Under the pieces are notes generated by a model. The model had not been told where the DNA came from and made no database searches. It worked only from the letters and a program-made list of their open reading frames with translations. DNA of 64,000 nt from Paenibacillus sp. FSL W8-0186 (lineage in GTDB: Bacteria > Bacillota > Bacilli > Paenibacillales > Paenibacillaceae). This document shows, piece after piece, positions 1-7,995 of this stretch (position 1 is the stretch's first letter; every line of letters starts with the position of its first letter). Location: assembly GCF_037969765.1 (NCBI RefSeq), contig NZ_CP150207.1, positions 5,463,501-5,527,500 of the forward strand, written 5' to 3'. The position numbers and the translations under genes are program-made.

Positions 1-591
1 GAACAGTACAATCATCGAAATGCCCTGAACGCTTGATGCAGTACGCGCAATCACGCCAAAGAAGGCAAAAATCCAACTGATTGCCCAAGCACACGCAATG
101 ACGAGTAGTGCGGCAATGACGACACTTCCTAAGCCTCCCTCAGGCCGGTAGCCCATGATATAGCCCATAGTAAAGGTAAGCACAGTTGCAATGGTATAGC
201 GGATGGTATCCGCCAAAAGAGCGCCCGCTAACGGGGCAATTCGGGCAATAGGCAGTGACTTGAATCGGTCGAATACACCTTTATCCATATCCTCACGCAA
301 TTGAACGCCAGTGACAACGGAGGTTGTAATCACAGTCTGCACAAGGATTCCAGGAATAATAACCGGTAAATAGCTTAGTACATCTCCTGAAATAGCTCCG
401 CCAAAAATGTAAGTGAACATCAAGGTGAAGATAATGGGTTGAATCGTAACATCAAACAATTGCTCGGGGGTGCGCCGAATTTTTAAAAGTCCCCGGTAAG
501 CCATGATTAAGGAATTTCTTACAGCTTGGCCGAAGCTGGTTCTGTTTCGTAATTGACGTGCGGCAACTGGTGTTATTGAAGTATTTTTCAT
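1..591 (-). CDS. ABC-2 type exporter permease, DrrB-like (partial)
   Basis: This is the N-terminal 197 codons of a multi-span integral membrane permease; the C-terminus lies beyond the window edge. The start reads MKNTSITPVAARQLRNR, followed by an amphipathic segment containing SLIMAYRGLLKIRRTPEQ and then hydrophobic spans, an arrangement typical of daunorubicin-resistance (DrrB) ABC-2 permeases. The ATG overlaps the TGA of the ATPase gene upstream (ATGA, 588-591), so the two are translationally coupled and probably form one exporter for a drug, lipid or natural product. The substrate cannot be told from sequence. Confidence 0.85.
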   Translation of the reverse strand, partial: MKNTSITPVAARQLRNRTSFGQAVRNSLIMAYRGLLKIRRTPEQLFDVTIQPIIFTLMFTYIFGGAISGDVLSYLPVIIPGILVQTVITTSVVTGVQLREDMDKGVFDRFKSLPIARIAPLAGALLADTIRYTIATVLTFTMGYIMGYRPEGGLGSVVIAALLVIACAWAISWIFAFFGVIARTASSVQGISMIVLF

Positions 592-1619
592 ACGCTTACC
601 TCGCTTTCTTTTTCCGATTGATTTGCAGCCATTGCTGCATTCTCCTTATCACCCTGACCCGTAATCGTTAAAAAGACTTCATCTAGGGTAGGTTTCTGTA
701 CGCTTAACTCCGCTAATTGGATTCCCGCTTCGCGAAGGGCGATCAGCAGATCAGTGACCCGGTCGGCATCCCCCATCGGGGCAACAATTCTTCCGCCTTC
801 CGATGAGACCGATGACCTTACCTCTAGGATTCGGTCAATCCTTTGACGAGCCTCTGGAATGTCCTGCGGATTTATAATGCTCAAATGCAAGGATGAGGTG
901 CCTATGGAGGCCTTTAGTTCATTTACGGTTCCCTCAGCAACAACACGGCCATGATCGATCACCGCAATCCGGTCAGCCAGTTCATCTGCTTCTTGCAGAT
1001 ATTGTGTGGTTAACAGTACAGTTGAGCCCACCTTTACCAGCCGGCGGATCGTTTCCCACATCTGATTGCGTGTGCGCGGATCCAGCCCCGTAGTCGGTTC
1101 ATCTAAAAAAATCAGCGGCGGCTGTGCAATAAGGCTTGCTGCCAAATCCAGCCTGCGGCGCATCCCGCCTGAGAAATTTTTTAAGGGACGCTTTGCGGCT
1201 TCCGTTAAACTAAATTCCTCTAGCAGCTCTGCTGCCTTTCGCTTTGCCTCAGAACGGCTCAGCCCTAACAATTGGGAGAAGATAATCAGATTCTCAGTAG
1301 CACTGAGAGACTCATCTACCGAGGCATACTGACCGGTCACTCCAACCAATTGGCGCACAATTTGCGCCTCCTTCACCACATCGTATCCGAAAATCCGTGC
1401 CGAACCTTCGTCCGGCCGCAGTAATGTTGCTAACATTCGGATTGTGGTCGTCTTCCCTGCTCCATTTGGACCAAGCACCCCATAAATGGAACCGGCAGGA
1501 ACCTTCAGATCTACCCTGTCCACCGCACGATTGCCGCCAAAGTTTTTAACCAATCCTTGCGCTTCAACGGCCCAATCGCCCTTAACTGCCAAGGATTTCT
1601 TAACTTGATGATTACTCAA
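588..1619 (-). CDS. ABC exporter ATP-binding protein, DrrA-like
   Basis: Cytoplasmic ATPase of a two-component exporter, with Walker A GPNGAGKT (residues 50-57), signature FSGGM (150-154) and Walker B LDEPT (173-177). The C-terminal extension after about residue 230 is typical of the daunorubicin resistance family (DrrA). I chose the TTG start at 1619 (L-S-N-H-Q) because a strong GGGAGG lies 7-8 bases upstream; the in-frame ATG at 1658 has no ribosome binding site and would add 13 unconserved residues. It overlaps the DrrB-like permease by four bases. About 343 residues, normal for the family. Confidence 0.88.
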   Translation of the reverse strand: MSNHQVKKSLAVKGDWAVEAQGLVKNFGGNRAVDRVDLKVPAGSIYGVLGPNGAGKTTTIRMLATLLRPDEGSARIFGYDVVKEAQIVRQLVGVTGQYASVDESLSATENLIIFSQLLGLSRSEAKRKAAELLEEFSLTEAAKRPLKNFSGGMRRRLDLAASLIAQPPLIFLDEPTTGLDPRTRNQMWETIRRLVKVGSTVLLTTQYLQEADELADRIAVIDHGRVVAEGTVNELKASIGTSSLHLSIINPQDIPEARQRIDRILEVRSSVSSEGGRIVAPMGDADRVTDLLIALREAGIQLAELSVQKPTLDEVFLTITGQGDKENAAMAANQSEKESEVSV

Positions 1620-1686
1620 TGCAAATCCTCCCTTTCCTGTGTGTATTGCTGAATACATTCGGATGATAAAGAGGTTTTATGAACTG

Positions 1687-1729
1687 AATATGAACTAAGG
1701 CGACCTTCTGGGTCGCCTTAGTTCATATT
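1687..1729 (-). terminator. Strong hairpin between hydrolase and DrrA-like gene
   Basis: Perfect 19-bp inverted repeat (arms 1687-1705 and 1711-1729, core AAGGCGACC/GGTCGCCTT) with a 5-base loop. It lies directly downstream of the minus-strand hydrolase gene and upstream of the ABC exporter. There is no long T-run on either strand, so it may work as a weak terminator or an mRNA 3' end stabiliser. Confidence 0.55.
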
Positions 1730-1761
1730 ATTCTATTCGCCTATTTACTCATGATGTTGTT

Positions 1762-2595
1762 CTAAAGTCCTTTCAACCAGCCCATAATGGCAGCTACTGA
1801 TTCCATATATCTCTGCCCTATAAGCACGCCGGTATGCGTTGTATCCCAAAGACCCTTATACTCAGCACGGAGATGCTCCGCTGTCACCCTGCCCCGGCGG
1901 TCGTCATCATCACAGCTTACTGCCTTGATAACCAGGCATGGGCAAGAAATGGCGCTGCTGTCTATGGATATGCCCTTTGATTCGGCCGAAAAAGCAAAAG
2001 CGTTATATGCCTTGGACGATTCCATCGCCAGGTATTTCCTTTGGAATGCAATGTCCTCTGCCGATTCATCTATGCTTGAATGTTCTTCACGGGCTGGGGC
2101 TGGCATTACGATAGCAGCTGTCAAAGGCTCTAAGTGTTCGTAGGGCACTGTTTCGTGAACTTCTTGGCTTATGACGGAATCGATCAGCACCAGCCCGGCA
2201 AGCTCAAAGGTCTCAGCTAATTTCTGTCCCAGAATTCCCCCCATACTGAATCCGACAAGAATCGGCGCAGCTCCGCACTCTTCGACAACCTCATGAATAA
2301 CCTCCCTGATATCCTCCAAATAATCCTCAAAAGTAATTTGGGTCATATCCATGAGTCTGCTTTTGTAGTGGCTTCTCAAGTTCATGACATAGCAGGTCCA
2401 TCCTTCCCGGGTAAAGTGAGGAATGTACTTGCTCCACATCCAGCTGCCTGTAAAGGCACCATGTACAAAAAGTAGCGGGGGGCTGTTCTTCGCAGCTTTG
2501 GAGAGGTTTTCCCCCTCGAATATCTCTAGAAATAAATCGTTCTCCCCAATGTATTTCTCCACATGATCAGGCAATTTTTTCGTAAAATCTCTCAT
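1762..2595 (-). CDS. Alpha/beta hydrolase
   Basis: About 277 residues with the alpha/beta-hydrolase layout: oxyanion segment VHGAF near residue 45, nucleophile elbow GFSMGG (Ser near 117) and a His near the C-terminus in HTGVLIG. No signal peptide, so a cytosolic esterase/lipase-like enzyme of unknown substrate. AGGAGGAG abuts the first ATG at 2601; the second ATG (2595) has better spacing and is preferred. A MarR gene lies 57 bp upstream on the same strand, and a 19-bp operator in the gap matches the MarR gene's own promoter, suggesting that the hydrolase is a MarR target. Confidence 0.82.
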   Translation of the reverse strand: MRDFTKKLPDHVEKYIGENDLFLEIFEGENLSKAAKNSPPLLFVHGAFTGSWMWSKYIPHFTREGWTCYVMNLRSHYKSRLMDMTQITFEDYLEDIREVIHEVVEECGAAPILVGFSMGGILGQKLAETFELAGLVLIDSVISQEVHETVPYEHLEPLTAAIVMPAPAREEHSSIDESAEDIAFQRKYLAMESSKAYNAFAFSAESKGISIDSSAISCPCLVIKAVSCDDDDRRGRVTAEHLRAEYKGLWDTTHTGVLIGQRYMESVAAIMGWLKGL

Positions 2596-2617
2596 GATCA
2601 TCTCCTCCTCGTCTCAT

Positions 2618-2636
2618 TTAATTTGATATCAAACTA
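2618..2636 (-). promoter_or_regulatory. Candidate MarR operator upstream of hydrolase
   Basis: Minus-strand tagTTTGATATCAAATTAA contains the perfect 12-bp palindrome TTTGATATCAAA (2622-2633). It matches 18 of 19 positions of the site at 3085-3103 inside the MarR promoter. Two near-identical palindromes in front of two adjacent genes point to a shared regulator, most simply the MarR protein encoded between them. Confidence 0.6.
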
Positions 2637-2651
2637 TTTATTGAAAAAAAT

Positions 2652-3074
2652 TTAGAAATTGCCGTAAATCCGTTTTAAAATGTGAAGCAGGTCCTCTTTT
2701 TCTTTATCGGAAATGTCCGAATAAAACACATCCAACAACTCCTGCGAAATGGATTCAAAGATCGGCTCCAGCTCTCTCCCCTTCCCGGTTAAAGCAACAT
2801 AAACAACCCTTGTATCTTCTGCGTCCCTTTCCTTTGTCACATATCCAAGCCGGACCAGCTTATCAACCAGCGCCGTTACTGTTGACTTATCTTTATTAAT
2901 CCTCCTGGATATGTCCGCCATCGTAAGTCGGGGCGCCCTGAATAGGGCATAGATGATATCGCCATGCGAAGTGGCAATACCCTCAATCCCGTACTTCACC
3001 ATCTCCGATACAATAAACCGGTTAACTTTCTCTCTGATTTTAGAAATTAATGAAATGACGTCTCTGTTTTCCAT
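2652..3074 (-). CDS. MarR family transcriptional regulator
   Basis: About 140 residues with a winged helix-turn-helix: DISRRINKDKSTVTALVDKL is the recognition region and KERDAEDTRVVYVALTGKG the wing, as in MarR proteins that sense phenolics, oxidants or lipids. I start at ATG 3074 (MENRDVISL); the upstream in-frame extension reads through the promoter and looks non-coding. No Shine-Dalgarno precedes this ATG, and the predicted transcription start coincides with it, so the mRNA may be leaderless. The gene probably represses itself and the downstream hydrolase. Confidence 0.83.
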   Translation of the reverse strand: MENRDVISLISKIREKVNRFIVSEMVKYGIEGIATSHGDIIYALFRAPRLTMADISRRINKDKSTVTALVDKLVRLGYVTKERDAEDTRVVYVALTGKGRELEPIFESISQELLDVFYSDISDKEKEDLLHILKRIYGNF

Positions 3075-3080
3075 AATCGC

Positions 3081-3109
3081 ATTATAGTTTGATGTCAAAT
3101 TAATTGCAA
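3081..3109 (-). promoter_or_regulatory. MarR gene promoter with operator in the spacer
   Basis: On the minus strand TTGCAA (3104-3109), a 17-bp spacer and TATAAT (3081-3086) form a good sigma-A promoter. The spacer coincides with the TTTGATGTCAAA operator (core 3088-3099), so a bound repressor would block polymerase. The -10 box sits 6 bases from the ATG at 3074, which predicts a leaderless transcript. Confidence 0.6.
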
Positions 3110-3200
3110 GATTTAATCTGCTTATAGACGCCAGGCCATGCGCACTTCCTCCCGGATGAATAACCTGGCTAATAACGCTATAAAGGAAAAGAGGCTGCCT

Positions 3201-4208
3201 ATGGCAAATTCCTATTCCCAAAAAAGAATCCGCAAAATTGTCCGCCGCTTCGGCCTGATTCCGTTGAGATCAGAGCCAGTTGCGTCATTTTACCGGAAAA
3301 ATGCCATTATCCGAGTACAGACGAACAGCGGAACCTATGCGATGAAGCCCTTTTATCGAAGTTTATTACTTCGTTCGAGTACAATTGAACAAATAGAAAC
3401 AACTGCGGGCTATATACAATTCCTGATGAACAACGGCTTCAGCAATATGCCAAAATGGCTTAATAGTAATGACGGAAGGCCATGGATTTTAAACCAAGGA
3501 AGGCCTTTCTATGTTACTGCATGGATACACGGAAGGAAATTGGAGAATCCAGAAGATTTCGAAAAACTTGGCCGGGCTCTTTTCTCTTTGCATAGCACAT
3601 CCAGCCGCTTCTTTTCCATGAATAGCCCCTTCTTTGATCATATCCGATTATGGAAAAACCGGGATCGTCTCTTACGCAGCCGAATGGCAATAGCAAACCA
3701 AACCAATCTAAGGATCCGCCGATGGCTCAAAAGGTTTGGAGAATCCTGCATCCAGTTTTCGGATCGGACTTGGACTGAATTAAAGACCCCGGAGATTGCA
3801 AACCTCTTGAAGAGGGAAATGGTCCATCCCGCACTGATACACAACGATATTACTGCACATAACGTCATTATTTCCAATGACGGCCAGCTTTTTATCATCG
3901 ATTGGGATCACATGAAATTAGGCTCTATCTATGTCGACCTAGCGACCACCCTTATGAACACAACTCAGTTTAATCCCGTTTTCATGCATTCGTTGTTAAG
4001 AGGGTATGAAGAACTCGGTCCTCTAAACCGCATCGAGCGAAAATTGATTTCTGCCTTGTACCGGTTACCTCGGGAAGCTTGGCATATTGCCCGGTTCCCT
4101 AATCGCCCAAGAAGCCGCAACATGCTGGATATTATGGAACAAACATGGCTTTTGCGGTTAAGGGGGATGGATGTCTTGGATGAATGGGTAAACTCAGGCC
4201 CCAATTAA
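3201..4208 (+). CDS. CotS-like phosphotransferase/kinase family protein
   Basis: About 335 residues of the aminoglycoside phosphotransferase (APH)/CotS fold. The catalytic loop has HND at 214-216 with Asn 221, and the metal-binding motif is DWD at 234-236; a Lys in YAMKPFYR (about 49) is the likely ATP-binding lysine. CotS/YutH relatives in spore formers are spore-coat associated, so a sporulation role is plausible but inferred. I chose ATG 3201 (MANSYSQKR) because GAGG lies 6 bases upstream; the longer reading frame from 3138 runs back over the MarR control region. Confidence 0.78.
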   Translation: MANSYSQKRIRKIVRRFGLIPLRSEPVASFYRKNAIIRVQTNSGTYAMKPFYRSLLLRSSTIEQIETTAGYIQFLMNNGFSNMPKWLNSNDGRPWILNQGRPFYVTAWIHGRKLENPEDFEKLGRALFSLHSTSSRFFSMNSPFFDHIRLWKNRDRLLRSRMAIANQTNLRIRRWLKRFGESCIQFSDRTWTELKTPEIANLLKREMVHPALIHNDITAHNVIISNDGQLFIIDWDHMKLGSIYVDLATTLMNTTQFNPVFMHSLLRGYEELGPLNRIERKLISALYRLPREAWHIARFPNRPRSRNMLDIMEQTWLLRLRGMDVLDEWVNSGPN

Positions 4209-4213
4209 ATGAA

Positions 4214-4747
4214 TTATAACTGAAACTCTAATTGAAAATCTCTTGGGTCATTCTCATATAATTCCTTATTTATTTCTACAGCCTCTTTACAACCAATCGC
4301 AAAATAAAATGCAATTGTCTCCTCGGCAGAGCCCGCACAAATATATATTTTATCTGCTTGCCACTCTCTGGCTACTTCTGAAATTTTTAAAAGTAGTTTT
4401 TTACCAATTCCTTTATTTCTATGCTCTAATGATATAAATAGTTGGTCTAATAAAACGTAGTTATAATTTTCACCAAAGAACTTACGATTTATTGTTGCGA
4501 AACCTATTAATTTGTTGCTTTCATCAAAAGCGCCTATCGCTTCGCCATCACTTAATACAGTTGCTTTCAAACTATTGAAGTGGTGTTCGTAACCATTAGG
4601 CCAATCAGAATCTTGATAATTAACTTCGACTAACTGGCGTTTTCCGTTTACTTCTCTCCATGCTCTTTTTATGAATTGGGATGGATTCATATCATTTATT
4701 AATTCACACTCTTCGACCACTAACTTCCTATACGTTACATTGAACAT
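4214..4747 (-). CDS. GNAT family N-acetyltransferase
   Basis: 177 residues with GNAT motif A in LDQLFISLEHRNKGIGKKLL (acetyl-CoA pyrophosphate loop R-N-K-G-I-G-K) and motif B around FYFAIGCKEA. A well-placed GGAGG precedes the ATG. The acceptor substrate is unknown. It is monocistronic, convergent with the CotS-like gene only 5 bp away, and noticeably more A+T-rich than its neighbours, which could reflect recent acquisition. Confidence 0.82.
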   Translation of the reverse strand: MFNVTYRKLVVEECELINDMNPSQFIKRAWREVNGKRQLVEVNYQDSDWPNGYEHHFNSLKATVLSDGEAIGAFDESNKLIGFATINRKFFGENYNYVLLDQLFISLEHRNKGIGKKLLLKISEVAREWQADKIYICAGSAEETIAFYFAIGCKEAVEINKELYENDPRDFQLEFQL

Positions 4748-4829
4748 CAGTTACCTCCAATTTAGACAAATACTATCTCTAAATAAACACATCAGCGACT
4801 TCCAAGATTATACATGTAAAAAAAGGGAA

Positions 4830-4850
4830 TGGCGACCAATTTGGTCGCCA
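4830..4850 (-). terminator. Terminator of the SLH/CAP-lipoprotein unit
   Basis: Perfect 8-bp arms TGGCGACC/GGTCGCCA with a 5-base loop. On the minus strand it is followed by ATTCCC and a run of seven T. It lies about 50 bp downstream of the last minus-strand stop (4899). Confidence 0.65.
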
Positions 4851-4898
4851 CTTTGAACTAGGTGTCATTTAAACTGTATGCCAAAAACTTTGACAATT

Positions 4899-5276
4899 TT
4901 AAGTTGTCTGGTCCTCTACAATCTCTTGCACCTCTTGCAAATGCTCCTTCGCCAGCTCTAATCTTTCTTTATATTGCTGAACGGTATCCATGTGTTCATT
5001 GTGCTGCTCTGCATTGAAGAGTGCATTTTCTGCGTGGGATATTGAATTAACCGCATGCTCAACCGTAGGTTCCCCTGGGTGCGACATCGCTTGCCTCACT
5101 GAACGATCCGCCTTTTGAACAGAGTTGCTCAGCAACGTGTTTGGATGATCCTGTTTCCAGCTTGTGTCTGAATGCTTAGCCAATGATGTACCATCCCTTC
5201 TGCCATTGAGATCATAATTATCAGGCATAGTATTGGGAATTGTCCCGGAATTATACATTGGTGAACAAGCTAACAC
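4899..5276 (-). CDS. Small putative lipoprotein, start uncertain
   Basis: The longest canonical reading starts at GTG 5276 and gives 125 residues. It begins L-A-C-S, which looks like the end of a lipobox; in the same frame upstream, across the stop of the preceding gene, the DNA encodes KFLHAAVIVLAC, a convincing lipoprotein signal core without a canonical start codon. The mature part is hydrophilic, rich in His, Glu and Gln, with a predicted coiled coil in the last 60 residues (AEQHNEHMDTVQQYKERLEL). It follows the SLH/CAP gene by 2 bp and is probably co-transcribed. Family not recognised. Confidence 0.55.
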   Translation of the reverse strand: MLACSPMYNSGTIPNTMPDNYDLNGRRDGTSLAKHSDTSWKQDHPNTLLSNSVQKADRSVRQAMSHPGEPTVEHAVNSISHAENALFNAEQHNEHMDTVQQYKERLELAKEHLQEVQEIVEDQTT

Positions 5277-5278
5277 AA

Positions 5279-6715
5279 TTACAGCGGCGTGTAGAAATTT
5301 TGAGTATAATATGGAACCTCATTTATGAATTTAACTCCAACTCCAAGCGTTGTATAGCCACTAGTCAACATATTATTCCTGTGCCCGGGCGAATTTAGCC
5401 AGCTGTAATGAGCATCGATGGCATTTATATGACCGCCTGCAATATTTTCACCTGTTGCCTTAAATTTGGTTAAGCCTTGAGCGGCCATTCGGTCGCCAGG
5501 TGATTTGCCATCAGGATTAGTATGGGCAAAAAAATCCCGTACCCCCATATCCTCGCTATGCAGGCGAGCGGCAACAGCAGCCTTCTCATTCCAGGTCAGG
5601 GGCTTCAAGCCTTTACTTACACGAAAGGTATTCGTCAAATCAAACACTTGAAGCTCATATGCCTTTAATGTATCCTCAGTAACGTTAATACTGTATACAT
5701 CATCGAAATTGCTATTATTGGTTACAAATATCCCATCAACTCGTCCATTCTCTTGATCATCTGTGAACAGCGTTATTTCAATGTCATCCATTTGATAGTA
5801 GACAACATTATAAGAGCTGCCGACACTTTCTCCCCATAATTTGTCCGCTCTAGATCTCAAATCGGCAAGTCCTGTTCCCTTACCCTCGCCGCCAAAGCGC
5901 CAGCCTGCCCCGTTAGAAAATAAGGCAACAACCTCTTGATTCATAATTCCGACTTGAGCATATTTCTTCAAGTCCCGGTTATAGATATACCATGTCATAT
6001 CACTGCTTATTTTATCTTTACGATTCGGCTGCCCTAACGCCGCAATGACGTCAGCTTCAGAATCGCCGATTTGTACGCCTTGAAGCTCGATGGCAGATGG
6101 CGCCAATGCCTCCTGCTGAATTACGTTTTCATCCTCTTTGGCAGAGGCATCCTCTACCCGTTCCCCCTGTTTCAAGCGAAAGAAGAAGGTCTGCGCTTCT
6201 GCACGAGTTAGAGTGTCATTCGGAGCAAATCCCTCGACGCCTGATCCATTCTTACCTTCAGCAAAACCCTCATCTAACATGAATTGGACGGCTTCGGTCA
6301 CCGTGAAGGTTGTACCCATCATTCCCGTCATCAATTGTGCTGCATGTCCACGTGTAATTGACTCATTGGGCTGTTGTTTTACCTGTAAATTCAACTCTTT
6401 TGCCAGCCTATAGTAAGGCGCATGCCATACCTCACCGGCCTTTGCAGCTTCTATTTGCAATTCAGGGTATGTACGCAAAAGCATGACTAAAAATTCAGCC
6501 TCAGTAACTGATTTGGAGGGCTTAAATGATCCATCCGGATAACCACTCGCTATCCCCTGATCCTTCGACCACATTATTTTCTCATAGGCCCAGTGCGAGC
6601 TAGGCACATCTGCAAACATCGACGGGGCAGCCCCAATCCCCTTAGGCACTCCGATCCACACTGCTGCCGCTATGCCTGCGACACCAGCTATCTTTAACCA
6701 ACGATTTTTTCCCAC
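5279..6715 (-). CDS. SLH-domain and CAP-domain surface protein
   Basis: 478 residues with a signal peptide (about 1-30). S-layer homology repeats follow (FADVPSSHWAYEKIMWSKDQ at about 35-90 and two further repeats to about 185), then a CAP-associated N-terminal domain (about 210-345) and a C-terminal CAP/SCP domain (about 355-475). CAP motifs seen are ARLHSEDMGVRDFFAHTNPDG, GENIAGG and WLNSPGHRNNML. SLH repeats bind secondary cell-wall polymers, so this is an exported, wall-anchored protein, as in YkwD-like proteins of spore formers. Start is GTG 6715 with AGGGGAG seven bases upstream. Confidence 0.88.
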   Translation of the reverse strand: MGKNRWLKIAGVAGIAAAVWIGVPKGIGAAPSMFADVPSSHWAYEKIMWSKDQGIASGYPDGSFKPSKSVTEAEFLVMLLRTYPELQIEAAKAGEVWHAPYYRLAKELNLQVKQQPNESITRGHAAQLMTGMMGTTFTVTEAVQFMLDEGFAEGKNGSGVEGFAPNDTLTRAEAQTFFFRLKQGERVEDASAKEDENVIQQEALAPSAIELQGVQIGDSEADVIAALGQPNRKDKISSDMTWYIYNRDLKKYAQVGIMNQEVVALFSNGAGWRFGGEGKGTGLADLRSRADKLWGESVGSSYNVVYYQMDDIEITLFTDDQENGRVDGIFVTNNSNFDDVYSINVTEDTLKAYELQVFDLTNTFRVSKGLKPLTWNEKAAVAARLHSEDMGVRDFFAHTNPDGKSPGDRMAAQGLTKFKATGENIAGGHINAIDAHYSWLNSPGHRNNMLTSGYTTLGVGVKFINEVPYYTQNFYTPL

Positions 6716-6784
6716 AGCTATCTCCCCTTAAACTCATGATGTTCTTCTAACGCAACCCTTCATAGTTCGACAAAATAAATTAAA

Positions 6785-6807
6785 ATCCCTCTTATTAGAA
6801 GAGGGAT
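6785..6807 (-). terminator. Terminator of hprK-like gene
   Basis: Arms ATCCCTCTT and AAGAGGGAT with a 5-base loop. On the minus strand it is followed by TTTAATTTATTTT. It lies 50 bp past the stop of the HPr kinase homologue. Confidence 0.7.
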
Positions 6808-6857
6808 CCTATCTTATTTCAATCTATTTACTTCGACTCCCGTTCCAAAGTTCAGAG

Positions 6858-7775
6858 TCATTCCTGCATCTCGTTCTCAATCCGCTTCATGAACTCCTCG
6901 GCGGCGCTGTAGCCAAGCTGCTTGAGATACCAGTTGTTCGCTGCGGCCTCGATCAGACCAGCGACATCACGCCCTGGTTGAAGCTGGACTTCAATATGCG
7001 GTATCTTAACCCCCAGGTATTCCGTGAACTGAGGTTCTACTTCCAGTTCATTGTTCAAAGAATTTTCCTCCCATGGGGCCAGCTCGATGTCCAGTACGAT
7101 TCGCGTCTCGTCCTGAAAGGCCCTGCGTCCGTACTGCCGTACAACATTAATCAGGCCAACGCTGCGCAGCGCTAGGAATTCACGCGTGGTCTCATTATGC
7201 GTCCCGAGAAGAGTTGCGGGGCCGAGCTTCTTAAGCACCACAATATCATCGGCCACAAACCGGTGGCCTCTCCGAATGAGCGTATGCGCTGTTTCGCTCT
7301 TGCCAATTCCCGACTTGCCCCGAAGAAGAACGCCTATACCCGATACATTTACACACACGCCATGGATTGATATTTCAGGCGCAAGCGCCTTAATCAGATA
7401 ACTGTCCAGCTTGGCGATAAATTCCGTTGTCGTCTCCGTTGTCCGCAGCAGCGGGATACCTTCCTGTTCGCAGAATAAAATTAAATAGGGAATCTCCTGC
7501 TGCCCTGAAGTCACAATGAAGCATGGCGGATGATATTTGACGACGTTTCCGATATGCAGCTTGCGTTCCTCAACGGTTAAGGTCAATAAATAGTTAATTT
7601 CCTTGCGGCCGAGCACCTGAACCCGGTTCATAGGGAAAAAATCAAAATACCCGACAAACTCCAGCCCAGGTCTATGCGTCCGTGGACGGGTAATCACACG
7701 GTCCATATGGCTGTCTGCCGCAAGCACTTCCAGATGGAAGGCTTCCTTCAATTTTTGAACAGTGACCGTTTTCAT
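6858..7775 (-). CDS. hprK: HPr kinase/phosphorylase homologue
   Basis: 305 residues, near the usual 310. The C-terminal P-loop domain has HGVCVNVSGIGVLLRG, Walker A GKSGIGKS (153-160) and VADD (174-177), as in HPr(Ser) kinase/phosphorylase, which controls carbon catabolite repression. The second family signature, normally of the form EIRGxGIxN, is altered here to LALRSVGLINVV (about 201-212). The usual neighbours lgt and ppaX are absent. This looks like a second, diverged copy, so genuine activity on HPr is uncertain. AGGAGGAG precedes the ATG, and the gene is monocistronic. Confidence 0.72.
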   Translation of the reverse strand: MKTVTVQKLKEAFHLEVLAADSHMDRVITRPRTHRPGLEFVGYFDFFPMNRVQVLGRKEINYLLTLTVEERKLHIGNVVKYHPPCFIVTSGQQEIPYLILFCEQEGIPLLRTTETTTEFIAKLDSYLIKALAPEISIHGVCVNVSGIGVLLRGKSGIGKSETAHTLIRRGHRFVADDIVVLKKLGPATLLGTHNETTREFLALRSVGLINVVRQYGRRAFQDETRIVLDIELAPWEENSLNNELEVEPQFTEYLGVKIPHIEVQLQPGRDVAGLIEAAANNWYLKQLGYSAAEEFMKRIENEMQE

Positions 7776-7896
7776 GATGTTCTCCTCCTGCGGTTAAGGC
7801 GTCCTGGCATACGCCTGTTGTTCATTACTCGATTTCGAATATATTCAACAACCGGGAGGGTTGTTCCTGCTAGGATGCCCAGATGCCAAAATTTTC

Positions 7897-7949
7897 TTGA
7901 CAACCTGCCAACACGGATATATATTTAGTGACAATGATAATCATTATCA
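7897..7949 (+). promoter_or_regulatory. Fur-controlled promoter of iron-siderophore operon
   Basis: TTGACA (7897-7902), a 17-bp spacer and TATATT (7920-7925) form a strong sigma-A promoter. TGATAATCATTATCA (7935-7949) is an exact match to the 7-1-7 Fur box and covers the predicted transcription start, so iron-loaded Fur should block initiation. Confidence 0.88.
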
Positions 7950-7995
7950 CAATGTCCGGCCACAATTACATTTTTTATAAAGGAAGGGTACTTGC

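Noticed and set aside
588..1658. ATG 1658 as the start of the DrrA-like ATPase
   Set aside because: The ribosome binding site GGGAGG lies between this ATG and the TTG at 1619, so the TTG is favoured.
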